From contig CAWJTH010000083.1 of NCBI GenBank assembly GCA_963845495.1, positions 1 through 12,671 of the forward strand: 12,671 nucleotides of DNA. The letters are read 5' to 3'. This DNA comes from JAZKFT01 sp963845495 (GTDB lineage Bacteria > Bacteroidota > Bacteroidia > Chitinophagales > Chitinophagaceae). The notes beneath the pieces were generated by a model. It was not told the origin of the DNA, ran no database searches, and saw only the letters and a list, made by a program, of their open reading frames with translations. Within the stretch, counting starts at the first letter, position 1; every line of letters begins with the position of its first letter. A program made the position numbers and the translations under genes. This document shows positions 7,802 through 12,671 of the stretch, one piece after another.

Positions 7802-8056
7802 CTATTTATAAATTTGTTTGCGATGATCTATATCTATGACTAATACCCTTAAAATATTATCTTCAATTATATAAATAATCCTATAATCGCCAATTCGAAT
7901 ACGCCAGCCATCCAAACCAACCAATTTTTTACATCCTGGCGGACGAGGGTCATTTTCCAAAGACAATAACTTTTGCTTGATAGCGGCTGCCAAAGGATTA
8001 TTTATTTTTGCAAGCTGTTTTTGGGCATCTCTTTCAATTTCAACAGTGTATGCCAT
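7802..8056 (-). CDS. RelE/ParE-family toxin of a type II toxin-antitoxin system
   Basis: An 84-aa basic protein with the RelE/ParE fold signature. RelE members cut ribosome-bound mRNA and ParE members poison gyrase; the visible residues suit the RelE-type mRNA interferases better. It opens with YTVEIERDAQKQLAKI, followed by the RPPGCKKL loop (38-45), DGWRIRIGDYRIIY with Arg52, Arg54 and Arg59 (49-62), and the C-terminal HRKQIY (78-83). The ATG overlaps the last base of the antitoxin stop codon (TAATG), so translation is coupled. The pair sits between sufB and sufC on the same strand. It is intact, with all usual motifs. The target is inferred from family resemblance only. Confidence 0.88.
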   Translation of the reverse strand: MAYTVEIERDAQKQLAKINNPLAAAIKQKLLSLENDPRPPGCKKLVGLDGWRIRIGDYRIIYIIEDNILRVLVIDIDHRKQIYK

Positions 8057-8271
8057 TATTTCCCTTTTTCTATTTCTTCCAGTGCTTGTTTTAATGGAAT
8101 AAATTCTTTATCATTTTTCCCATTTGCTTGCAAAAATGCTTTTGCATCCTCCTGGTCTTCCAACTCTTCCAATAAATTATCAAAATCTTTGTTTGGAAGA
8201 AAAACCCCGAGCTTTTTACCGCTTTCGTCAGTAATTATTTGTGGGTGAATTTTTAAACTTTCCATTGACAT
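8056..8271 (-). CDS. antitoxin of the RelE/ParE-type module
   Basis: A 71-aa acidic protein directly upstream of, and overlapping by one base, the RelE/ParE-like toxin gene, so it is called the antitoxin by position and composition. After a short start it has a strand-like stretch IHPQIITDESGKKLGVFLP, then an acidic helix DFDNLLEELEDQEDAKAF and the tail PLKQALEEIEKGK. This layout resembles Phd/YefM-like or other small Bacteroidota antitoxins, with an N-terminal dimer/DNA-binding part and a C-terminal toxin-wrapping helix. The family cannot be settled by eye. The ATG at 8271 is used; another ATG two codons inside is equally possible. Such antitoxins usually repress their own promoter. A weak TAnnTTTG-like site (TATTTTCG, minus strand, 8312-8319) lies about 40 nt upstream. 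Confidence 0.75.
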   Translation of the reverse strand: MSMESLKIHPQIITDESGKKLGVFLPNKDFDNLLEELEDQEDAKAFLQANGKNDKEFIPLKQALEEIEKGK

Positions 8272-8367
8272 TGTTATTAAAAATGTACAGTAGCCGGTGG
8301 TTGTTAATCTGCGAAAATATCATTTTTTATCCAAATTAGAATTTGAAAAGCTTGAATTGTGATCTTC

Positions 8368-8410
8368 TAATCCAACTTTTTTTTATCCCTCGGTTTTTCG
8401 CTTTGGATTA
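8368..8410 (-). repeat. 8-bp inverted repeat downstream of sufB
   Basis: TAATCCAA at 8368-8375 and TTGGATTA at 8403-8410 are perfect inverted copies separated by 27 nt. They lie between sufB and the antitoxin. No T-run follows on the minus strand, so this is not a standard terminator. It could be a 3'-end stem of the sufAB message or an operator for the toxin-antitoxin pair. The support is modest. Confidence 0.3.
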
Positions 8411-8429
8411 ACATTATTTACACATCACT

Positions 8430-9875
8430 TTATCCAACGCTACCTTCTAATGTAAGCGATAATAATTTTTGCGCTTCAACAGCAAATTCCATTGGCAATT
8501 GGTTCAACACTTCTTTTGCGTAACCGTTTACAATCAGCGCAATTGCCTTTTCGGTATCAATTCCACGTTGATTTAGGTAAAAAACTTGGTCTTCTCCTAT
8601 TTTAGAAGTCGTTGCTTCGTGCTCTATAGTGGCCGTATTATTTTTTGATTCGATATAAGGAAAAGTATGCGCACCACAATTATTACCAATCAATAAAGAA
8701 TCGCATTGCGTGAAATTGCGTGCATTGGTTGCCCTAGCGCCCATTTGCACCAGTCCGCGATAACTATTTTGTCCTTCGCCAGCAGAAATACCTTTTGAAA
8801 TGATACGGCTTTTTGTATTGGCCCCAATATGGTAAATCTTGGTTCCGGTATCAGCAATTTGTTTATTATTCGTAACGGCCACAGAATAGAATTCGCCCAT
8901 CGAATGATCGCCTTGCAATAAAACGCTGGGATATTTCCAAGTGATTGCAGACCCAGTTTCAACCTGCGTCCAAGATATTTTGGAACGTTCACCACGGCAA
9001 GCGCCACGCTTGGTTACAAAATTATAAATGCCTCCTTTGCCCTCTTTATCGCCAGGGTACCAGTTTTGTACGGTTGAATATTTTATTTCGGCATCTTTTA
9101 ACGCAATCAATTCAACCACAGCAGCATGCAATTGGTTTTCATCACGCATAGGTGCAGTGCAACCTTCTAAATAACTTACGTAACTACCTTCATCTGCAAC
9201 AATTAGCGTACGCTCGAACTGCCCGGTATTTTCTGCGTTGATACGGAAATAGGTTGATAATTCCATTGGGCAACGAACGCCTTTTGGGATGTAAACAAAC
9301 GAACCATCAGAAAAAACGGCTGTATTTAAGGCTGCAAAAAGATTATCAGAATGCGGCACTACCGTTCCCAAATATTTCTTTACCAAATCAGGATGTTCAC
9401 GAACAGCTTCGGTCATCGAGCAAAATATAATGCCCAATTCGTTCAAATGCTTTTTATAGGTAGTAGTTACAGAAACGCTATCAAAAACAACATCTACCGC
9501 TACACCTGCCAACACTTTTTGTTCGTTCATTGGAATGCCAAGCTTCTCGAATGTTTTCAACAATTCTGGATCAACCTGATCTAAACTTTCATATTTCGCT
9601 TGTTGTTTTGGGGCAGCGTAGTAAGAAATTTGTTGGTAATCAATTTCAGGTAACTTGAAATTTTGCCATTGCGGCATGTCCATTTTTTGAAAGGCTTTAA
9701 ACCCCTTCATGCGCCAATCCAACAGCCATTCCGGCTCATTTTTCTTATTTGAAATAAAATGAACGGTATCTTCATTCAGCCCAACGGGGGCAATATCCAT
9801 GTCAATATCCGTTACAAAGCCATACTCGTACTCACGATTGGCTAATTGTTCCAGTATTTCATTATCGGTATCCAT
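8430..9875 (-). CDS. sufB: SufB, Fe-S cluster scaffold protein
   Basis: SufB is the scaffold subunit on which the nascent cluster is built. It receives persulfide sulfur from SufE and passes it through the protein to the SufB-SufD interface. The protein is 481 aa with an ATG start; E. coli SufB is 495 aa. Family landmarks are the N-terminal EPEWLLDWRMKGFKAF, PKGVRCPMELSTYFRI in the middle, and the beta-helix core with CRGERSKISWTQVETGSA and ITWKYPSVLLQGDHS. These are followed by NNCGAHTFPYIESKN, where Cys400 corresponds to the essential E. coli Cys405, and the IEHEATTSKIGEDQ stretch with conserved His and Glu. The C-terminal NQRGIDTEKAIALIVNGY is the SufC-binding part. The gene starts 9 nt after the A-type carrier stop. 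Downstream it is separated from sufC by the toxin-antitoxin pair. Confidence 0.95.
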   Translation of the reverse strand: MDTDNEILEQLANREYEYGFVTDIDMDIAPVGLNEDTVHFISNKKNEPEWLLDWRMKGFKAFQKMDMPQWQNFKLPEIDYQQISYYAAPKQQAKYESLDQVDPELLKTFEKLGIPMNEQKVLAGVAVDVVFDSVSVTTTYKKHLNELGIIFCSMTEAVREHPDLVKKYLGTVVPHSDNLFAALNTAVFSDGSFVYIPKGVRCPMELSTYFRINAENTGQFERTLIVADEGSYVSYLEGCTAPMRDENQLHAAVVELIALKDAEIKYSTVQNWYPGDKEGKGGIYNFVTKRGACRGERSKISWTQVETGSAITWKYPSVLLQGDHSMGEFYSVAVTNNKQIADTGTKIYHIGANTKSRIISKGISAGEGQNSYRGLVQMGARATNARNFTQCDSLLIGNNCGAHTFPYIESKNNTATIEHEATTSKIGEDQVFYLNQRGIDTEKAIALIVNGYAKEVLNQLPMEFAVEAQKLLSLTLEGSVG

Positions 9876-9884
9876 GCTGCGAAG

Positions 9885-10211
9885 TTACACCGCAAAACTT
9901 TCACCACAACTACATGTTCGGCTAGCGTTTGGGTTATTAAAAAATAATCCTTTTCCGTTAAGGCCACCAGAATGGTCTAATTCAGTGCCATATAAATATA
10001 GAAGGCTTTTCAATTCGGTTACGATTTTGATGCCTTTATCTTCATAAACTTCGTCTCCGGGATTTATTTTGTCATCAAATTTCATTTCATAAGACAATCC
10101 TGAGCAGCCACCGCCTTTTACGCTAACACGTACAAAATGGTCTCCACTTGGATATTCTTCATGCATCAAATGATCAATATATTCTTTTGCGCTTGGTGAT
10201 ACTGTTATCAT
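9885..10211 (-). CDS. sufA: A-type Fe-S carrier protein (SufA/IscA/HesB family)
   Basis: This protein binds iron or an Fe-S cluster and transfers clusters from the SufBCD scaffold to target enzymes. It is 108 aa, the usual length. It opens with ITVSPSAKEYIDHLM, has the first ligand Cys36 in GGGCSGLSYEM, and closes with the pair Cys100/Cys102 in TCSCGESF. The C-(x63)-C-x-C triad is complete. It could be named sufA, iscA or erpA; sufA is chosen from its place as first gene of the suf cluster, 9 nt ahead of sufB. A good promoter match lies upstream at 10280-10306. No iron-sulfur regulator gene (IscR or SufR) is next to it. Confidence 0.92.
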   Translation of the reverse strand: MITVSPSAKEYIDHLMHEEYPSGDHFVRVSVKGGGCSGLSYEMKFDDKINPGDEVYEDKGIKIVTELKSLLYLYGTELDHSGGLNGKGLFFNNPNASRTCSCGESFAV

Positions 10212-10231
10212 GATTCTTATTTTTCTTTTCT

Positions 10232-10242
10232 ATTGTTACAAT
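10232..10242. promoter_or_regulatory. small dyad in the suf operon leader
   Basis: ATTGTTACAAT is a perfect inverted repeat with 5-bp arms around one central T. It lies between the predicted promoter and the sufA-like start codon. It could be an operator for a repressor acting downstream of the transcription start. Short AT-rich dyads are common by chance, so support is weak. Confidence 0.2.
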
Positions 10243-10279
10243 AAAACAGTTTGTTGGCATTATTGTTTACTTAGAAGCG

Positions 10280-10306
10280 CAAAGGTACTTTTTTGAAGCC
10301 TAACAA
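10280..10306 (-). promoter_or_regulatory. Bacteroidota-type promoter of the suf operon
   Basis: On the minus strand TACCTTTG (10287 to 10280) is an exact match to the -7 consensus TAnnTTTG. A TTG (10306 to 10304) lies 16 nt upstream, in the region expected for the -33 element. The predicted start of transcription leaves a leader of about 65 nt before the sufA-like ATG at 10211. This is the best promoter match found in the window. Confidence 0.6.
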
Positions 10307-10358
10307 TTTGTAAAAACAAAAACAGTAAATGCATTCTGCAAAAACACAGTCATTTGTC

Positions 10359-10393
10359 ATAAAATTGTAAAATTATCATGTCTACAATTTTAT
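10359..10393. repeat. perfect 11-bp inverted repeat in the sufA-FKBP intergenic region
   Basis: ATAAAATTGTA (10359-10369) and TACAATTTTAT (10383-10393) are perfect inverted copies around a 13-nt spacer. No T-run follows on either side, so it is not a classical terminator. It may be a hairpin in an RNA or a dyad operator some 70 nt upstream of the suf promoter. Confidence 0.55.
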
Positions 10394-10450
10394 TACTATA
10401 AAAAGGAAATTAATATAGAAAAAAAACTACAACTTTACAAAGTAAGTTAC

Positions 10451-10572
10451 ATGACTTTAAATAATTTAAACTTTCTTGGATCATAGTTTATGATTCAGGG
10501 TTATTTTGGTTTTAATCCAAGATTCTATGAAAAACCATCCCTTGTGTCTTCGGATACAAGGGTTTTTATTTT
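10451..10572 (+). ncRNA. candidate structured RNA ending in a UUCG terminator
   Basis: No protein gene is visible in 10212-10608 on either strand. Yet a plus-strand transcript here would hold an 8-bp stem (TCTTGGAT at 10474-10481 with ATCCAAGA at 10515-10522), a small CATA/TATG hairpin inside its loop, and then a strong terminator. The stretch also contains an 11-codon ORF starting with ATG at 10451 and ending in TAG at 10484. No TAnnTTTG promoter was found upstream on the plus strand. It may be a small RNA, a leader remnant, or the 3' end of a minus-strand message. The start is only a guess. Confidence 0.3.
10539..10572 (+). terminator. terminator hairpin with C(UUCG)G tetraloop
   Basis: The 10-bp stem (10539-10548 with 10553-10562, one G-T wobble) is closed by the extra-stable loop TTCG with a C-G closing pair. 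It is followed on the plus strand by TTTTTATTTT. This is a textbook intrinsic terminator for plus-strand transcription. Read on the minus strand the stem is followed by ATGGTTTTTC, so it could also end the FKBP transcript, whose stop lies 37 nt away. The stronger T-run and the UUCG loop favour the plus strand. Confidence 0.75.
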
Positions 10573-10608
10573 AAGTTATACAATTTTATTGACCGGCCGA
10601 TTGGATAC

Positions 10609-11121
10609 TTATTGCACGCCTAATAATTGTATACTGAATTTTAAATAGGAATTTGCGGGTATAACTGTTCCTTGCGCAGTACTTCCATAGCCCAAAGACG
10701 GTGGAATATATAATGTGATGCTGCCACCCCTTCTAATTAAGGGTAACCCTCTTTGCCAACCCAATATTAAGTCGCCCAATACAAAAGAAACCCCCGTATG
10801 TGCATCGAATTGCGGGTCAGCGTTATCAGCAGTTAATAAATTACCAACATAAGAGATGGTAACACCTGAACAAACCGTAGGCGCCGTTGTTCCACTCCCA
10901 ACACTGTCAATCTTATAAAAAATGCCGCTGCTATCTTTTGTAGCTGTAATTGAGCGACTACTTAAATAATTTTGTAAATAAGTAATTTCTGCAGCAGGTG
11001 CAACCACTGTTGATGTGGTATAATTACAATTTTGTCCATAGTAAGTGGTAGTATCTTCTGTTTTTCCGCAACCTGCCATTATCAATACTATAATTGGTAA
11101 CCAATAAATTCTTTTCAGCAT
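10609..11121 (-). CDS. lipoprotein FKBP-type peptidyl-prolyl cis-trans isomerase
   Basis: The enzyme speeds cis-trans turnover of proline peptide bonds and so assists protein folding in the periplasm or at the outer membrane. It is 170 aa with an ATG start. A basic start and hydrophobic stretch end in a lipobox-like IMAGC with Cys18, so it is a probable lipoprotein. A Thr-rich linker and a helical region follow to about residue 70. The FKBP domain covers about 85-168. Pocket residues matching FKBP12 are present: Tyr91, Phe105-Asp106, Phe113, the ILGW motif with Trp122, Tyr145 in PSLGYG, and Phe162. The loop before FDAH carries a small insertion (TADNADPQ). It is transcribed alone on the minus strand, between the UUCG hairpin and the divergent cupin gene. 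Confidence 0.9.
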   Translation of the reverse strand: MLKRIYWLPIIVLIMAGCGKTEDTTTYYGQNCNYTTSTVVAPAAEITYLQNYLSSRSITATKDSSGIFYKIDSVGSGTTAPTVCSGVTISYVGNLLTADNADPQFDAHTGVSFVLGDLILGWQRGLPLIRRGGSITLYIPPSLGYGSTAQGTVIPANSYLKFSIQLLGVQ

Positions 11122-11297
11122 CGTTTATAATTTCAATTATTGGCGAAACTAAATATTGTGATTTAAAAACGTTTATAAATTATTTGGGGTGAAGATTTTT
11201 TAAGAAAATCTGCAATAACCCACAGATTAGACAACAAAAAGTAAACCAGATAAGTTATTTTAACAAGCAAATATTAAAAAAATTAGAACCGTTTTTA

Positions 11298-11305
11298 TAT
11301 TTTTG
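11298..11305 (+). promoter_or_regulatory. candidate -7 element for the cupin/anti-sigma-like gene
   Basis: TATTTTTG matches the Bacteroidota consensus TAnnTTTG. It lies about 110 nt upstream of the ATG at 11414. I see no clear -33 TTG upstream. The long leader contains a 21-codon ORF (ATG 11346 to TAA 11411) that ends 2 nt before the gene start. Confidence 0.35.
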
Positions 11306-11413
11306 CAGTATATAGCATTATAACTGTTCCATCAAATAAAAAATAATGATTCGAATTCTTCATATTTATTTCAGCAAGTGCTTTGTTGGATTTATGATGT
11401 GGAACGTTTAAAC

Positions 11414-12025
11414 ATGAAAAATATAAATACATTTATTCAATCTGGGATTTTAGAATCTTATGTGCTTGGACTAGCTTCCGACGAGGAAATGGAGGAAGTC
11501 GAATCGATGAGTGCTTTGTATCCCGCTGTGCAGGAAGCAATCGACTTTTTCTGTAATTCGTTGGAAATAAATGGATTGGCTAACGCTACACCTCCACCGC
11601 CTACCGTTAAAACCATGGTAATGGCTAGTATCGATTTTATCGAACGGATGCAAGCTGGCGAATCACCTAGTTTTCCAAAAATCTTGAGCGATGCCTCTAA
11701 AATTGCAGACTATAACGAATGGATAAACCGGCCCGATATGGTTACACCTCCTCATTTTGAAGACATATATGCTAAAATAATTGGCTACACGCCGAAAATA
11801 ACTACCGCCATCGTTTGGATAAAAACAATGGCTCCGCAAGAAATTCACACTGACGAATTTGAGCGATTCCTAATTGTGGAAGGCACTTGCGACATAACGA
11901 TTGGAGAAAAAATACATCAATTAAAACCAGGCGACTATTTGGGTATACCTTTATTCCAAAACCACCATGTTGTGGTTACATCAAAAATCCCCTGTAAAGT
12001 TATTTTACAACGCGTAGCCGCATAA
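11414..12025 (+). CDS. cupin-domain protein with anti-sigma-factor-like N-terminus (ChrR-like)
   Basis: A 203-aa soluble protein in two parts. Residues 1-50 (FIQSGILESYVLGLASDEEM and EVESMSALYPAVQEAI) resemble the N-terminus of Bacteroidota anti-sigma factors. A Pro-rich linker (60-64) follows. Residues 130-200 form a cupin barrel: His145 and Glu150 in QEIHTDEFERFLIVEGTCD, KPGDYLGIP at 171-179, and His184-His185 in QNHHVVV. Anti-sigma factors with cupin tails, such as ChrR, hold an ECF sigma factor until a stress signal. The zinc motif HxxxCxxC of ChrR is missing, there is no membrane helix, and no sigma gene is adjacent, so the role is inferred only. The ATG at 11414 is preferred to an in-frame GTG at 11378 because homology-like sequence starts at MKNINTFI. 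Confidence 0.7.
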   Translation: MKNINTFIQSGILESYVLGLASDEEMEEVESMSALYPAVQEAIDFFCNSLEINGLANATPPPPTVKTMVMASIDFIERMQAGESPSFPKILSDASKIADYNEWINRPDMVTPPHFEDIYAKIIGYTPKITTAIVWIKTMAPQEIHTDEFERFLIVEGTCDITIGEKIHQLKPGDYLGIPLFQNHHVVVTSKIPCKVILQRVAA

Positions 12026-12039
12026 TTATAGATGTTGGG

Positions 12040-12079
12040 GAAATATATGCCCAAACATTTGGCCAAAATGAAATATATG
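12040..12079. repeat. 10-bp direct repeat with nested palindromes (operator-like)
   Basis: GAAATATATG occurs at 12040-12049 and again at 12070-12079, exactly 30 bp apart, about three helical turns. Between the copies lie two overlapping palindromes, CCAAACATTTGG (12051-12062, 5-bp arms) and TTTGGCCAAA (12058-12067, perfect). The block is 70-110 nt upstream of the small membrane-protein gene at 12148, a sensible place for regulator binding. It could also form the end of the cupin transcript. Confidence 0.4.
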
Positions 12080-12147
12080 TTCAGTTAACCATTGGTTTAA
12101 TATTTTTAAGTATTACAGTATATTAAGTAACCATAAAAATTTTATCC

Positions 12148-12471
12148 ATGAAATCCAAGTTTTTTTTGCCCATCCTTGCTGCAACGCTTACGTTTACATC
12201 TATCCAGGCAAATGCTGCCAAACATGAAACCTTGACGAAAGAACAGGTAGCCAACATGTCTGACGAAGAAAAGCAATTCCGCGTAGAAGCCATTAAAGAA
12301 AGATTGGCTGAAATTAAGGAAATGGACAAATCAACATTAAGCAAAGAAGACCGTAAAGAACTTAAAAGCGAACTAAAAAGCATGCGGAAAGAAGCTAGGG
12401 AAGTCCAAGGAATTTATCTTTCAGTAGGTGCGGTTATCATTATCATCCTGTTGCTTATTATCATTTTATAA
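12148..12471 (+). CDS. small secreted/membrane protein with signal peptide and C-terminal anchor, 107 aa
   Basis: No named family is recognised, although short proteins of this layout are familiar in Bacteroidota. Residues 1-23 form a classic signal peptide (KSKFF, then hydrophobic LPILAATLTF, cleavage probably after ANA at 21-23). The middle, residues 27-87, is highly charged (Lys/Glu) and probably one long helix or coiled coil, with EQVANMSDEEKQFRVEAIKE and DRKELKSELKSMRKEAREV. The end, residues 89-107, is a hydrophobic segment (GIYLSVGAVIIIILLLIIIL) with no charged tail. After export it would be anchored in the inner membrane with the helix in the periplasm. It starts with an ATG, is preceded by an operator-like repeat block, and is followed by its own terminator, so it is a single-gene unit. 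Confidence 0.8.
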   Translation: MKSKFFLPILAATLTFTSIQANAAKHETLTKEQVANMSDEEKQFRVEAIKERLAEIKEMDKSTLSKEDRKELKSELKSMRKEAREVQGIYLSVGAVIIIILLLIIIL

Positions 12472-12490
12472 CCCCATAACAAACTCATTT

Positions 12491-12522
12491 AAAAGGGATT
12501 CCACATAGGGATCCCTTTTTTT
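12491..12522 (+). terminator. Rho-independent terminator after the small membrane-protein gene
   Basis: A 9-bp perfect stem AAAAGGGAT / ATCCCTTTT (12491-12499 and 12511-12519) with an 11-nt loop, running into seven T (12516-12522). It lies 20 nt after the stop codon of the 107-aa gene and insulates it from the ABC transporter gene downstream. Confidence 0.88.
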
Positions 12523-12567
12523 GTTTGATTCATTTTATTCGTTTTTTACTATTTTTTTTTAGCTAGC

Positions 12568-12582
12568 GTTAATCCCATTAAC
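12568..12582. promoter_or_regulatory. GTTAAT palindrome upstream of the ABC transporter gene
   Basis: GTTAAT and ATTAAC are perfect 6-bp inverted arms around CCC, 22 nt before the ATG at 12605. Its size and place suit a repressor site overlapping the transcription start. It is directly preceded by the GCTAGC palindrome. No TAnnTTTG element was found beside it. Confidence 0.25.
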
Positions 12583-12604
12583 TTCATAGCCGAAAACAAA
12601 CAAT

Positions 12605-12671
12605 ATGGCCAATATCATTGAAGTTGAACACTTAAAAAAATATTTCGCAACCCAAAAAGCGGTGGATGATA
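12605..12671 (+). CDS. ABC transporter ATP-binding protein, N-terminal fragment (cut by window edge)
   Basis: Only the first 22 codons are visible, starting from ATG and running off the right edge. The sequence IIEVEHLKKYFATQKAVDD is the typical opening strand and A-loop region of an ABC ATPase, with the aromatic Tyr/Phe that stacks on the ATP adenine. Walker A would follow outside the window. The pattern suits CcmA/DrrA-type exporters, but the substrate cannot be told. Confidence 0.75.
   Translation, partial: MANIIEVEHLKKYFATQKAVDD

Noticed and set aside
8327..8437. Direct repeats TTATCCAA (8327-8334 and 8430-8437) as possible insertion scars of the toxin-antitoxin pair
   Set aside because: Both copies are on the same side of the pair, one inside the sufB end, so they do not flank it; eight bases in AT-rich DNA can recur by chance.
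8690..9007. Minus-strand frame of 105 codons and other frames overlapping sufB, sufS, sufC and the pump gene
   Set aside because: They overlap clearly conserved genes and have no recognisable motifs; shadows.
11378..11413. GTG start extending the cupin protein by twelve codons
   Set aside because: The extension (LCWIYDVERLN) lacks the typical protein start, while MKNINTFIQSG at 11414 matches the usual N-terminus of this protein type.

Overview
The window looks like a chromosomal segment of a Bacteroidota bacterium, most likely of the Chitinophagaceae/Sphingobacteria side. Three things suggest this: low-to-moderate GC with AT-rich intergenic DNA and almost no strong Shine-Dalgarno sites; good matches to the Bacteroidota promoter element TAnnTTTG; and a SUF operon order (sufA-like, sufB, sufC, sufD, sufS, sufE, DUF59) typical of the phylum. 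The placement rests on pattern recognition, not on a search.

Layout. (1) Positions 1-2675, plus strand: the C-terminal five-sixths of a CusA/CzcA-type heavy-metal RND efflux pump, open at the left edge and interrupted by two +1 frame changes, ending at a strong 16-bp terminator hairpin. (2) 2901-3146, minus strand: a small unrecognised protein. (3) 3384-10211, all minus strand: a complete SUF iron-sulfur cluster assembly cluster. Read in transcription order it runs A-type carrier, SufB, a two-gene toxin-antitoxin module, SufC, SufD, a terminator-like hairpin, SufS, SufE and a DUF59/MIP18-family protein. A good promoter match lies about 70 nt upstream of the A-type carrier. (4) 10212-10608: about 400 nt without a protein gene, but with an 11-bp inverted repeat, an 8-bp inverted repeat and a C(UUCG)G terminator hairpin reading on the plus strand. 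(5) 10609-11121, minus strand: a lipoprotein FKBP-type prolyl isomerase. (6) 11414-12025, plus strand: a cupin protein with an anti-sigma-like N-terminus. (7) 12148-12471, plus strand: a small protein with a signal peptide and a C-terminal membrane anchor, followed by a terminator. (8) 12605 to the right edge: the first 22 codons of an ABC transporter ATPase.

How the genes work together. SufS removes sulfur from cysteine and SufE accepts it as persulfide. SufE passes it to the SufB-SufC2-SufD scaffold, where SufC ATPase activity drives cluster building. The A-type protein carries finished clusters onward, and DUF59 proteins help cluster maturation or transfer. The toxin-antitoxin pair between sufB and sufC is not part of this pathway and looks like an insertion into the operon. 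The flanking genes (metal efflux, FKBP, cupin, small membrane protein, ABC ATPase) are separate transcription units with no evident functional tie to SUF.

No tRNA, rRNA, CRISPR array or insertion sequence was seen. The most interesting points are the toxin-antitoxin pair inside the suf operon, the terminator that splits sufABCD from sufSE, and the structured plus-strand stretch before the UUCG terminator.
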